From: Burkholderiales bacterium
Lineage (GTDB): Bacteria > Pseudomonadota > Gammaproteobacteria > Burkholderiales > Burkholderiaceae_D
Length of the DNA stretch: 64,000 nucleotides
Assembly (NCBI GenBank): GCA_016200895.1
Contig: JACQDX010000017.1
Span: 185,311 to 249,310, forward strand
Reading direction: 5' to 3'
The notes under the pieces: generated by a model
The model's input: the letters and a program-made list of their open reading frames with translations, nothing else
Told to the model about the DNA's origin: nothing
The model's database searches: none
Shown here: in pieces, positions 37,765-47,176 of the stretch
How positions within the stretch are numbered: position 1 is the first letter of the stretch
How the letters are laid out: each line of letters opens with the position of its first letter
Program-made: the position numbers and the translations under genes

Positions 37765-38210
37765 GACAGCTCCTTTTACTTTTATAGGTGCTATCAGCTT
37801 ACAAAGAGTAGGGTTATTTAGAAATTCGTCTGACGGTTGCTATCCCTGCTGCAAAAGGAGAGGGCTTATGTCCGGAAGAACTAGTTCTTCTGAAGAGTTA
37901 AGGCTGACAGGCTTTTTCCAGCTCAGTAGATTTAAGCGGGATAGTGCGTGTGAGGACAGAAGAATTAGCCGTGAACATGACAGGCTCGGTTTTTCAAAGC
38001 AAACCCCGGTCGCCTTGCCCTCGGTAATTGCCATAAAATATCTGTACGCAAACCGTAAATATTCACTCTGGTGGTAATCAACTGTCTGTTTTTTTAAACA
38101 AATCAAACCTCACCCACACTTTGCTTGCCCATGACCAACAGACTGCCAGCATAATACTTGCTGGTTGCGGTTGAGTTCATCTCCGCCATTTCATCTCAGG
38201 AGACAGCTCG
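37765..38210. promoter_or_regulatory. Divergent regulatory region, narK1 / oxidoreductase fusion
   Basis: This 446-base gap separates divergently transcribed narK1 and the 964-residue fusion gene. It holds a perfect 16-base palindrome GAAGAACTAGTTCTTC at 37875-37890 (about 111 bases before narK1), a likely operator for a dimeric regulator. A shared AGAACTAG word also occurs at about 35013-35020 before narG. An 8-of-10 FNR-like site (CTGGTggtaATCAA) at 38068-38081 is too weak to call. Confidence 0.5.
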
Positions 38211-41105
38211 TTGAAGCAAACTAGAGTACTTATTGCTGGTGCCGGTGTGGCGGGTTTGACGGCGGCGCACGAACTGGCCGAGCGGGGTTATCTGGTGACC
38301 GTGGTTGAAGCGCTGGCCGCGCCGGGTGGCAAGTCGCGCAGTATTCCGGTAGAGGGCACAGCCACGGCAGGCCAGCAGGATTTGCCGGGTGAGCATGGCT
38401 TTCGCTTCTTCCCTGGGTTTTACCGGCATATCCCCGACACCATGGCGCGCATACCCTGCGTGCTGGCTGATGGTTCTTATGGCAGTGTGGCAGACAACCT
38501 GGCGCATACTTCACGCACGCTTGCGTTGTCAAAAAAGGGGCGCTGGGAAGTACCCAACCAATTGCGCTCATCATCGCGTGATGCGTCGTCATTGCTGTCT
38601 TTTCTTTACGATCTTTTTGTTGGCAGCGGGGTCGATGTGCCGCGTGAAGACATGCTGCATTATGTGCGCTGCGTATTCACCATGCTGACCAGTTCAGATG
38701 AACGGCGCTTTGGCGAATTTGAAAACATCTCTGCCTGGGATTATTTCCAGACACCTTCACGCTCTGAGGCTTATCAGAAATATGTCATCAACGCCGTAAC
38801 CCGCACCCTGGTGGCATGCCGCGCAGCAGACATGAGTGCAAGATCCAACGTAGTGGTGGGCATACAGCTGCTCAGCGATATCTACCGCAGTTGTGCCGAC
38901 CGGGTCTTGAATGGCCCGACCAGTGAAGTGTGGATAGCACCGTGGGTCACGCACCTGCAACATCTGGGCGTGGAATTTATCCAGGGCACATCAGTAGAAA
39001 ACGTATTGTGGGACGGCGCAGACAATACTGCGCGCGCACTGCAACTCAGTGATGGTACAGAACTCACAGCCGACCACTTCATCCTGGCGCTGCCGCTGGA
39101 AGCCTTACAGGCCATCAGCAATGAAGACATGCTGGCAAGAGCACCCAGCCTGGCCAGGCTGGACGAACTCAAGACCGAGTGGATGAATGGCATCCTCTTT
39201 TATCTGGGGCAAGACATAGAACTGAACCACGGTCACACCATATTCCTGGATGCGCCGTGGGCATTGACCTCGCTATGCCAGCAACGCTTCTGGCCACGCG
39301 GGCTTAGCCAATATGGCGATGGTACCGTGCGCGGCATACTCAGCGTTTGCATATCTGATTTTGATGCGCCCGGCGAATACATACGCAAACCCGCCAGGGA
39401 TTGCACACCAGCAGAAATACAGGAAGAAGTCTGGCAACAGATACTGGCCCACCTTGCACCAGCAGACCGTGCAGAGTTGCAAGCTGCTGGCGTGGTGGCC
39501 TGTTCCATAGACCCGTCATTACGCTGGACAGAACAGGGCATGGAAAACGATGCGCCGCTCTTCGTCAACACTGCTGGTTCATGGGCGGCGCGGCCTGAGG
39601 TGGATATAGGCATCAGCAACCTGTTTGTCGCTGGTGATTTTGTGCGCACGGGTACTGATGTGGCAACGATGGAAAGCGCGAATGAATCCGCCCGCAAAGC
39701 TGTCAACCGTATACTCGCACTGACAGGTTCCAGCGCCCAGCCTTGTCAGATTTTTGCGATTGAAGAACCCACGGCACTGACGCCACTCAAGGTCATAGAC
39801 AGGCTGCGCTTTGAAGCAGGTTTACCGCATCTGCTTGACCTGGTGCCGGTATTCTCCGGCGAAACCATCGCCTGGCTGGGCGGCATGACCAGTCGCGTTG
39901 CTGACTATTCAATCAAGGCTGGCGACATCGTGCGCCAACTGGGCTGGGACCAGCGCCTGCCCGAGTTTGAATCAAAAGCCATGCGCTTTATCAATAACCT
40001 CAGCAGAGGCGTGGCACCGGTCTCCAAGTGGGCCAGCAATGCACCTGACTCGAAATCAATCGTAGTAGAGGTACAGGCCAACACATCCGGCGTGAACACC
40101 CTCATCAATGATGTAGTCGGCGCCATCAATGACAAGGCACTGGCCGACGACCTCGACAAATTGCGCGCACGCTTGATCAGCGCGCTTGACCAGACCGATA
40201 AACATTTTCGTGAGTACGGAGCAAGCCACCAGCGCCACCTTATCGATGGCGTGCTGGCAGATTCGCTATTCCAGTCCGGCAAGCGCCTGCGGGCAAGCTG
40301 CGCCCTGCTCTGTTCCATGCTGATGCGGCGCTTCTTGTCAGAAGAAGCAATACAGGTCGCCATCATCACCGAATCAATACACGCCGCCACCCTGCTACAC
40401 GACGACATCATCGACGAAGCCGACCAGCGGCGCGGCCACCCCACTGCATGGAAAAAATATGGCGTGGGTGCCGGTGTGCTGGCAGGCAACCTGCTGGTCT
40501 CACGCGCCGTGCGCTCACTGTACCGCATAGGCTATAACGGCCTGGCAGACGACTTGTTTGAAGTCATAGAATCCATGATCGCCGCCGAATCCGACCAGCT
40601 ATCAGGCCGCCGCAACCTGGCAGCCTGCGAACAAGATTACCTGCGCATCATCGACGGCAAAACCGCCGGCCTGTTCGCCTGGTCCTGCCGCGCCGGTGCC
40701 ACAGTAGGCGGCTGCAACGCCGCCACAGTCACCGCCACCGCCCAGTTTGGTCGCCACATGGGCCTCGCCTTCCAGCTCATCGACGACATACTCGACCTAG
40801 CCCCGGATACCAACGACACCGGCAAAACCCGCTACACCGACCTCAGCACCGGCCTGCTAACCTATCCCTTGCTACTGGCCCGCCAGCGCGACCCGCAAGG
40901 CTTTGATGCGCTGGCGGCGAATGGTTTTGCCGACGCTGCCGAGGTCAGTACATGGCTGGTCGCCAATGAGGCGCTGGAGGATACTCGGGCTGAGGCTGCC
41001 AGGCAGATTGCAATGGGGGTGGAGGCTTTGCTACCGGTAAGGCATTCTGCGGCGAAGGCGACTTTGATTGAGTTGGCGCGGGCTTCGATTAGACGGAAGA
41101 AGTAA
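38211..41105 (+). CDS. Fusion of phytoene-desaturase/HpnE-like FAD oxidoreductase and polyprenyl diphosphate synthase
   Basis: This 964-residue protein joins two terpenoid enzymes. The N-terminal half (about 1-510) is a flavin amine-oxidase-type protein: dinucleotide motif IAGAGVAGLTAAHELAERGYLVTVVE (residues 7-32), GGKSRS, GEHGFRFFPGFYRH, and the C-terminal FAD motif LFVAGDFVRTGTDVATMESANESARKAV. The C-terminal third (about 650-964) is a trans-isoprenyl diphosphate synthase with GKRLRA (about 690), the first Asp-rich motif DDIIDEAD (about 730) and the second DDILD (about 857). Both Asp motifs are intact, so it should make a prenyl diphosphate of unknown length. A helical linker of about 120 residues joins them. 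The start is TTG at 38211, 8 bases after AGGAG. Codon use matches the backbone. The product is unknown. Confidence 0.88.
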   Translation: MKQTRVLIAGAGVAGLTAAHELAERGYLVTVVEALAAPGGKSRSIPVEGTATAGQQDLPGEHGFRFFPGFYRHIPDTMARIPCVLADGSYGSVADNLAHTSRTLALSKKGRWEVPNQLRSSSRDASSLLSFLYDLFVGSGVDVPREDMLHYVRCVFTMLTSSDERRFGEFENISAWDYFQTPSRSEAYQKYVINAVTRTLVACRAADMSARSNVVVGIQLLSDIYRSCADRVLNGPTSEVWIAPWVTHLQHLGVEFIQGTSVENVLWDGADNTARALQLSDGTELTADHFILALPLEALQAISNEDMLARAPSLARLDELKTEWMNGILFYLGQDIELNHGHTIFLDAPWALTSLCQQRFWPRGLSQYGDGTVRGILSVCISDFDAPGEYIRKPARDCTPAEIQEEVWQQILAHLAPADRAELQAAGVVACSIDPSLRWTEQGMENDAPLFVNTAGSWAARPEVDIGISNLFVAGDFVRTGTDVATMESANESARKAVNRILALTGSSAQPCQIFAIEEPTALTPLKVIDRLRFEAGLPHLLDLVPVFSGETIAWLGGMTSRVADYSIKAGDIVRQLGWDQRLPEFESKAMRFINNLSRGVAPVSKWASNAPDSKSIVVEVQANTSGVNTLINDVVGAINDKALADDLDKLRARLISALDQTDKHFREYGASHQRHLIDGVLADSLFQSGKRLRASCALLCSMLMRRFLSEEAIQVAIITESIHAATLLHDDIIDEADQRRGHPTAWKKYGVGAGVLAGNLLVSRAVRSLYRIGYNGLADDLFEVIESMIAAESDQLSGRRNLAACEQDYLRIIDGKTAGLFAWSCRAGATVGGCNAATVTATAQFGRHMGLAFQLIDDILDLAPDTNDTGKTRYTDLSTGLLTYPLLLARQRDPQGFDALAANGFADAAEVSTWLVANEALEDTRAEAARQIAMGVEALLPVRHSAAKATLIELARASIRRKK

Positions 41106-41271
41106 GGTGCTAACTATTTCCTAAATTTTCTTCAACCAGAAGGATTCTTTGCTACCCATTTTAGTGCTTTGTATCAAATCTAGAGTAAAAAGATAAATAT
41201 TGTCAAAAATTATTTATGATTTAATAATTTTGATAAGATTGATTCCACTTAGTTTTGATTTGCGAGCGCAT

Positions 41272-41727
41272 ATGAAAATACTTGGAATACGTACTGCTCC
41301 ACAGCAAATCCGATTTGCAATAGTTGAGTTTGACGGCGTCGATTGCCAGCTTTTGAATAAAAACTCTGAGAACGCGCTAAAAAAGCCCGCTGCAATAACC
41401 ACGAATGAAGCGCATATAAAGTGGGTTAAAGATGAATTATCCCGCATATTTAGGCAAAATCCAGATGTTTCCAAAGTAGCTCTCAAGGTGTCTGAATTTG
41501 CCGGCAGCAAAAATGCCTCATCAAGGTTAGGTGATTATCTTGACGCGATGGTTTTACTTACTGCAATTGAAGCCGAGAAACCCATCGTCACCAAACTCTA
41601 TAATCAAATGGCCACGAAGCGATCGGAAGTAAAAGAACATTCAGAGAACCGCGTTGGTAGAACCAATACGAACTGGGATCATCAAATGGCAGATGCTGTC
41701 GCCGTGGCGTGGATAGCAAGAAAATGA
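41272..41727 (+). CDS. RNase-H-fold (DUF3010-like) protein
   Basis: The ATG at 41272 gives a 151-residue protein (the frame is open upstream to a TTG at 41200). It opens with MKILGIRTAPQQIRFAIVEF, a beta-hairpin like the first strands of RuvC/RNase-H folds, except that the usual catalytic Asp position reads GIR. It ends NWDHQMADAVAVAWIARK, like the last acidic motif of that fold. The middle has KVALKVSEFAGSKNASSRLGDYLDAM. It resembles DUF3010-type proteins; nuclease activity is doubtful because of the missing Asp. The stop overlaps the kinase start (ATGA), indicating a two-gene unit. It is AT-rich compared with the flanks. Confidence 0.68.
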   Translation: MKILGIRTAPQQIRFAIVEFDGVDCQLLNKNSENALKKPAAITTNEAHIKWVKDELSRIFRQNPDVSKVALKVSEFAGSKNASSRLGDYLDAMVLLTAIEAEKPIVTKLYNQMATKRSEVKEHSENRVGRTNTNWDHQMADAVAVAWIARK

Positions 41728-42785
41728 ATTTTTCCCCTGGCACAGAGCTATATAAGTATGTTTTGCAATATAAGATCGGTGGAGGTCATTTTGGTCAAGT
41801 TTGGCTAGCCCTCGATGCGACGCTAAATACAAATGTAGCAGTGAAATTACTTGACGAAAAAATGGCTCCTGCTGCGGTCATTCTAAAAGAAGCTCAAGTA
41901 GGTAACAGACTTAAGCATCAGAATGTTGTAAGAGTTCACTATGCCGATGTTATAGATTTTGGTAGCTCAAGAGTAGTTGTCATTGCCATGGATCACGTTG
42001 CGAATGGCTCGGTGTTAGGGAAGGTTAATCCTGGGAACTTCATTATCGCACCAACAGCTGTCGCATTAATAGTAGATGTGCTTAGAGGACTTGAATACCT
42101 TCATGAACAAAACTTATTCCACAACGATATCAAACCATCAAATATCTTATTAGGCTCAAGTAATGAAGCATTAATTACCGACTATGGAATTTCATGCGTG
42201 TCTCCAGGGCTAGTACCTATTGAAGCGCCAAATGCGTATATACTTCATAGAGCCCCTGAGACCAATGCCACGAACACTATTTCAGTCACAACAGATATTT
42301 ATCAAGTCGGTCTTACTTTATTTCGCCTTTTAAACGGAATTGGCTTAATCAAAGATCTAAGAGCAAAAGTAGGGGATGCAGAATTCGAAACACTCAAGAT
42401 TCAAGGTAAAGTCCCCCCACAAAATGGCTACATGCCGTTTGTTATACCTAGTTTGCGAAAAATCATTACAAAAGCTACGAATCCTAATCCAACCCTGCGC
42501 TATCAATCAGCGCTCGAAATGCGTCGTGCCCTAGAGAGAATATTAATGTTTGGGTACTGGGATGTTGCGTCAAACGGAGAGTTTAATGGAATACTGAAAC
42601 AGTATTTATATACTATCACTATCTCCAAATCAAAAACTGGATATGAGTTCAACGCACATAAAACAAATCAGGAGAGTGGACGTACTACAAATGTTTCTAA
42701 ATTCAGTGCCAAGGCGCTCTCTGAGAGCAAATTAAATGACTTAAAACGTGGATTTATGGTTTCTGTTGTGAATGGTGATGCGTGA
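41709..42785 (+). CDS. Atypical Ser/Thr protein kinase
   Basis: The protein has the kinase core in order: Gly-rich loop IGGGHFGQVWLA, the ATP Lys in VAVKLLDEKM, catalytic loop LFHNDIKPSNILL (HND instead of HRD), the metal motif ITDYGIS (DYG instead of DFG), and HRAPE. The kinase part spans about residues 15-285; a further 70 residues (NGILKQYLYTITISKSKTGYEFN...) are unrecognised. There are no membrane segments. The start is GTG 41709 or, more likely, ATG 41724, overlapping the RNase-H-like gene's TGA. The pair may be a toxin-like or defence kinase with its partner (inference). Confidence 0.82.
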   Translation: MDSKKMNFSPGTELYKYVLQYKIGGGHFGQVWLALDATLNTNVAVKLLDEKMAPAAVILKEAQVGNRLKHQNVVRVHYADVIDFGSSRVVVIAMDHVANGSVLGKVNPGNFIIAPTAVALIVDVLRGLEYLHEQNLFHNDIKPSNILLGSSNEALITDYGISCVSPGLVPIEAPNAYILHRAPETNATNTISVTTDIYQVGLTLFRLLNGIGLIKDLRAKVGDAEFETLKIQGKVPPQNGYMPFVIPSLRKIITKATNPNPTLRYQSALEMRRALERILMFGYWDVASNGEFNGILKQYLYTITISKSKTGYEFNAHKTNQESGRTTNVSKFSAKALSESKLNDLKRGFMVSVVNGDA

Positions 42786-43019
42786 GTTCAAAAATAATGA
42801 GAAATGAAATTCTCTTTTTTATTATTTTCGATTAGACATACAAGTTATATTGATCACTAGAACATCGATGCCAATATTAATCTCAGCCGAGATTGTCTAA
42901 ATTTTTGCATTAACCTAAAATTACCGCTACACATCTAAATATCGTGACGCAGAAGCCCCCATTCAAAGCCGAATCGATAAAACTGATCTCTGATCAAGAG
43001 ATATAAATAAGGAGCTGGC

Positions 43020-44150
43020 ATGTCGATATCGACTGCACAATCCGAATTATGCCAAGTTGAAAGTGACGACAGCCTTCATGAATATGGTGGCGGCCATGGA
43101 AACAAAGGTAATGATTTCGCGAGATTTTGGCTGATTAATGAACTATTGAAGCTTACTATTCACGGTGAAAAAGAGTACCTATTTATATTGGAATATGTGC
43201 AAGATGTAGCTCGCATTGACGATCCAGTATCACCTTCAACTATTACCCTTTATCAACTCAAAAAGAAAGAAGGCGGTGTTTGGGATCTCAACACCCTTGC
43301 TGGCCTCACAGCAAAAGGTAAGCAGGTAAAAAGTGACTCTCCACTTGCAAAATTACTAAAGTCAATTTTAGGTTTCAAAGTGTTAACAGCAGATGCTGAG
43401 TTCGTCTCGAATACGCGATATAAAATTGAGTTAAATGCAGGTGGAACTGCGCTGTCCATGGATTACGTATCTTTGACCGAGTTATCTACGGAACGGCAAA
43501 CACATTTTCGAGATAGTACTGCAATAAACAATTCTATTAGTCCAAATGATGTACCTCTCCATAAAATTGGCTTGAGGTACGCGCCGATTGAGGTTAATGA
43601 CATGCGAGTGCATGTCATTGGTGCTGCTCATGGAATGCTCAAACAATTAAGTGTTGCGCACGCAGCCCAAGCTGATTCATTCGTAGATGCACTATTTGCA
43701 AAACTTGCGACAGCTTCACGAAACACATCAAAATGTAAATCGTGGGAAGAGTTGATAGACAAAAGAGGATATAGCAAAAAACAATTCAGTGAAGCACTTG
43801 CTACCCTACAATTATTACCTGACCAGCAAAAGCGACGTGAAGACGTTCTAAAGGAACTTGCCGCAACCTTGCACTGGCATACCCGTGATGAAATGCGAAT
43901 AGAAGTCGCATTAACAGAATTAGCTCGCCTAAAATTGTCAGGTTGTCATAACAGTATTACCGACCCAGAATGGGCTCAGGTAAAGGCTATATGTGATTTA
44001 AGCGAATCTGAATCGTGGCCAATGGCTGATGAATTTAATGCAATTGCGGCATACCTGCGAAACACTCAGCCAGATGAGAGCATCTCACAAGTGCGAGCAT
44101 TGGCCATTTATGTAATGGTGCAAACATGGACAAACCGAATCTACGATTAA
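43020..44150 (+). CDS. DUF4297 (Cap4-like) putative DNA endonuclease
   Basis: The 376-residue protein starts with the DUF4297 layout: GGGHGNKGNDFARFWLINELLKL (about 23-45), then FILEYVQDVARID and TITLYQLKKKEGGVWDL (about 55-93). The last two carry the acidic and Q-x-K residues of a PD-(D/E)xK nuclease core. In Cap4 and Lamassu LmuA proteins this domain cuts dsDNA non-specifically once activated. The C-terminal half (about 200-376) is helical and unrecognised. A strong AAGGAG site precedes the ATG. The SMC-like ATPase gene follows after 27 bases in the same frame. The likely role is anti-phage effector. Confidence 0.75.
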   Translation: MSISTAQSELCQVESDDSLHEYGGGHGNKGNDFARFWLINELLKLTIHGEKEYLFILEYVQDVARIDDPVSPSTITLYQLKKKEGGVWDLNTLAGLTAKGKQVKSDSPLAKLLKSILGFKVLTADAEFVSNTRYKIELNAGGTALSMDYVSLTELSTERQTHFRDSTAINNSISPNDVPLHKIGLRYAPIEVNDMRVHVIGAAHGMLKQLSVAHAAQADSFVDALFAKLATASRNTSKCKSWEELIDKRGYSKKQFSEALATLQLLPDQQKRREDVLKELAATLHWHTRDEMRIEVALTELARLKLSGCHNSITDPEWAQVKAICDLSESESWPMADEFNAIAAYLRNTQPDESISQVRALAIYVMVQTWTNRIYD

Positions 44151-44177
44151 TTTTGAGAGCCGTGAGAAAGAAAACCG

Positions 44178-45890
44178 ATGCTAAGCTTGCGATTCAGAAA
44201 AATAAGCATTTGCTCAGAGATGGAGCAAAAAGCATTCAGCCAAGCCTTTCATCCGAGGAAAACCCTGTTCCTAGGGGGCAACTCGACGGGGAAGTCCACA
44301 ATCATCAAATCCCTTTTCCGGGCTTTTGACGCAGACCCTACTGGTGATCTAAGGGGATGGGACTATGACGCGATCATAACAGTAGATTTTTCGGTTGGTG
44401 ATGTCGAGTATACGACATTACGTCGTGGTGATCTGAAAGCACTTTTTCGAGGGACACGACTTGTCGGGGTTACTACGAGTAGCGCCCGATGGAACGAGAT
44501 ATTTTCAAGTGTGGTTGGCTTTCAATTGCAGCTAATGGATAGAGAAGATAATGTCCGCGTAGCGTCACCATCAATGTTTTTTTTACCATTTTATGTTAAT
44601 CAGGATGGTTCGTTTTTTGGCAATTGGGATACATTTAAAAACACCAAGCAATTTGATTCAAATTCTATTCTTCACACACTTGAGTATTTCGCGCAGGTAC
44701 GTCCATTCAAGTACTTCGCACTTAAAGGAGAAGAGAAAACAGTCAAAAGCAGGATCTCAGAACTTGAAGTCGATGTAAGTACTTTGCAGCGAACGCGCCT
44801 GCGACTACGCAGATCAATAAAAGCTTCGCCAGTAAAGCTCACAACGACTGGGTTTGAAAAGGAAGTACAGGAGCTTGTCAAATTAGCCAATGAGCTTGGC
44901 ACAAAGCAAGATAGTGTACGAAGCGAAATCGTTGAAGGGCAAGAATTGGCACGTCAGTTGATTGATCAGATTCGCCTATCCGAAGCAGCTCTCCGTGAAC
45001 ATGAAGCGGATTTTAAAAGCGTTGGACAGGCAACAGAAGACCAAGGTGTATTTCGATGCCCAACATGCCACGCAGAACATGATGCCTCATTTCATACTTT
45101 TTTAGAGTTAGCAGAAGATGCTAGAGAACTGTACCGTTTGAAGGAACGACTTCAGCAAAATTTAGAGTCAGTGGCTGGACGACTAGCTCGTTACCGAAGA
45201 GAGTCGGCTACGCTTCGTCATCAATACTTGGATGTTTCTAATGTTTTAAATGTGAAGAAAGGCCGCTTGACCTTTCAGGATGTAGTTAAAAGTCAAGGTA
45301 TAGATGCCGCTGAAAATGTGTTGGATCTCGAAATCGCATCAATTCAAAAATTAATTGTAACCGCCACAGAATTAGCTCTTGATCTCAAAATCAAGATTGA
45401 AGCGCTTATGAAAAACCATGATATCACCGCGCCTCTTACTACTTTCCGAAATACCTTCAAAGAGTTACTTGTTATCGCTGACGTAGTGGAATTTCCAAAT
45501 GTGGATAAATGGAAGCTGAACAAACGCCCAACCGATTCTGGCAGTCCGGGACCGCGTTCTGTGGTGGCATACTATGGCGCACTTTGGTCAGCTATGAGAG
45601 GAAGTGACTCTAGTCTTCCTAGTCCTGTGGTAATTGATTCACCAAACCAAAATGCTCAGGACAAGAAACACCTTGAGCGTGTTATGGGTATCCTTGCTAG
45701 TAAAACTCCAGAAAACGCTCAAGTTATATTATGTGCGGAGGATCCCAGTGAGGTATTCAAGCCAGATCTTACAGTCGATCTTTTAAGAGAGCGCGCTTTA
45801 TTAGAAACGTCGCAGTTTGAGGGAATAGCCTATCGAGTTATCCCTTTGGCAGAACAAGCAATTGCAGAGTTAGCGAGAATCCAAGAGTAA
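44178..45890 (+). CDS. SMC/Rad50-like ATPase with zinc hook (LmuB/ABC-3C-like)
   Basis: The 570-residue protein has Walker A in LFLGGNSTGKSTIIKSLFRAF (about 31-51), a coiled coil (about 195-285), a CPTCHAEH zinc-hook-like CxxC near the centre (about 293-300), a return coiled coil (to about 350), an ABC-signature-like region (SVVAYYGALWSAMRG) and Walker B SPVVIDSPNQNAQD (about 475). This is the head-coil-hook arrangement of SMC/Rad50 proteins, in the short form used in Lamassu LmuB and ABC-3C systems. It is paired with a Cap4-like nuclease, but no third component (LmuC-type) lies between or after. The ATG is the first in frame after the upstream stop. Confidence 0.8.
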   Translation: MLSLRFRKISICSEMEQKAFSQAFHPRKTLFLGGNSTGKSTIIKSLFRAFDADPTGDLRGWDYDAIITVDFSVGDVEYTTLRRGDLKALFRGTRLVGVTTSSARWNEIFSSVVGFQLQLMDREDNVRVASPSMFFLPFYVNQDGSFFGNWDTFKNTKQFDSNSILHTLEYFAQVRPFKYFALKGEEKTVKSRISELEVDVSTLQRTRLRLRRSIKASPVKLTTTGFEKEVQELVKLANELGTKQDSVRSEIVEGQELARQLIDQIRLSEAALREHEADFKSVGQATEDQGVFRCPTCHAEHDASFHTFLELAEDARELYRLKERLQQNLESVAGRLARYRRESATLRHQYLDVSNVLNVKKGRLTFQDVVKSQGIDAAENVLDLEIASIQKLIVTATELALDLKIKIEALMKNHDITAPLTTFRNTFKELLVIADVVEFPNVDKWKLNKRPTDSGSPGPRSVVAYYGALWSAMRGSDSSLPSPVVIDSPNQNAQDKKHLERVMGILASKTPENAQVILCAEDPSEVFKPDLTVDLLRERALLETSQFEGIAYRVIPLAEQAIAELARIQE

Positions 45891-45967
45891 AGTGTAGCCA
45901 AAGATCAAGAGAACTCAATTTCATCTGCTATATCAACAGTAATGCGTAAGCACAGCAGCTTATTTGG

Positions 45968-45999
45968 ATGAGGGTATGATTCGTAAATCATACCCTCAT
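45968..45999. terminator. Hairpin at the end of the second island
   Basis: A perfect 14-base stem (ATGAGGGTATGATT with AATCATACCCTCAT) has a 4-base CGTA loop. It lies 77 bases after the ATPase gene stop and just before the 3' end of the convergent binding-protein gene, as expected for a shared bidirectional terminator, although no long T-run follows. Confidence 0.6.
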
Positions 46000-46033
46000 G
46001 AATTATATAGCTTTGCCAACTTACTTCGACATC

Positions 46034-47176
46034 TCAAGGCCCAACAGCTTTCCAATTCCCACCCTGTATCGTCAACATCACCCTCGCCTTCTCTTCCAGG
46101 CCGAAATGATCATTCGCCGTGTAATGCAAGACACCCTGCGTGATGGGGATGTCGATTTCAGATTCCATCGTGTCTTTCAATGCTGCGCGGAATTCTGGCG
46201 TGCCGGGTTTGGCTTTTTTCAGGGCGAGGGGGATGACGCGGTTCAGTAGCAGGTAGGCGTCGTAGCCGTGGGCGGCGAACTGGTTTCTGGTGCCTTCGCC
46301 GTATTGTTTTTCATAGCGGCTGGTGAAGTCTGTGGCCAGTTGTTTTGACGGGTGGTTGTCTGGCAGCAGCTCGGGCAGGATGGCCAGGCCTGCGACGACG
46401 AAAGCGCCTTCTACGTCTTTGCCGCCCAGTCGAATCAGGTCACGTGAGGCTGCGCCGTGGGTCTGGTAGATTTTGCCTTTGTAGCCGCGTTCTATCAAAG
46501 CCTTGTGTGGCATGGCTGCGCCGCTGCCGGATGCGCCTATGAGTATCGCGTCTGGCTTGGCGGCGAGTATCTTCAGGGTTTGTGCGGTGACGCTGGTGTC
46601 GGGGCGGTTGAAGCGTTCTGTGGCGACAGATTGCAAGCCGTCTTTGCTGGCCGCAGCGGTGATGGCTTTGAACCAGGTTTCGCCATAGGCATCAGAATAG
46701 CCAAGGAAGGCGTAGGTTTTGACGCCTGATTTTTTCATGTGGTCTGCCACGGCGTGGGCCATGAGCGAAGTTGACTGGGCGACGCGGAAGGTCCAGGTGC
46801 CTTTGCCGGGTGCAACCTCAACTGGCGAGGTAGAGATTTGTGGCACCTTGAGTTCAGACGCGACTTCTGCCAGGGCAACGGATGCGGGTGTGGCGGTGGA
46901 GCCGACGATGACGTCTACCTTGTCGTCAGTGATGAGCCTGCGGGCGTTTTTGCTGGACTGGGTGGTGTCGGATGCGTCGTCGAGGATGATGAGTTTTACC
47001 TTTTCACCGCCTATGGTTTCTGGCCAGAGGGCTATGCCGTTCTTGGTGGGGATGCCCAGGCCAGATGCCGGGCCCGTCAGGGGCAGACTGACGCCTATGG
47101 TGATGTCGGCTTGGGCTGTGCCTGCGATTGTTGCTATCAGCAAGGCTAGTAGCGTGGGTTTGATGTTGAGTTGCAT
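46034..47176 (-). CDS. Branched-chain amino acid ABC transporter substrate-binding protein (LivK-like)
   Basis: The 380-residue periplasmic binding protein has a clear signal peptide (MQLNIKPTLLALLIATIAGTAQA). The peripla_BP_6 fold follows: ADITIGVSLPLTGPASGLGIPTKNGIALWPE, VDVIVGSTATPASVALAEVA, and a second lobe with YGEGTRNQFAAHGYDAYLLL. It should capture an amino acid or related small molecule for an ABC importer, but no permease or ATPase genes are next to it. An inverted repeat (TGTTAT-gtcgt-ATAACA, 47294-47310) lies upstream and could bind a regulator. Confidence 0.87.
   Translation of the reverse strand: MQLNIKPTLLALLIATIAGTAQADITIGVSLPLTGPASGLGIPTKNGIALWPETIGGEKVKLIILDDASDTTQSSKNARRLITDDKVDVIVGSTATPASVALAEVASELKVPQISTSPVEVAPGKGTWTFRVAQSTSLMAHAVADHMKKSGVKTYAFLGYSDAYGETWFKAITAAASKDGLQSVATERFNRPDTSVTAQTLKILAAKPDAILIGASGSGAAMPHKALIERGYKGKIYQTHGAASRDLIRLGGKDVEGAFVVAGLAILPELLPDNHPSKQLATDFTSRYEKQYGEGTRNQFAAHGYDAYLLLNRVIPLALKKAKPGTPEFRAALKDTMESEIDIPITQGVLHYTANDHFGLEEKARVMLTIQGGNWKAVGP

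Noticed and set aside
38068..38081. FNR-like site CTGGTggtaATCAA upstream of narK1
   Set aside because: Only 8 of 10 consensus positions match, and it lies about 300 bases from the gene.
44126..44329. 67-codon frame between the DUF4297 and SMC-like genes, a possible third component
   Set aside because: It overlaps both genes, and the SMC-like frame carries the Walker A over the same bases.
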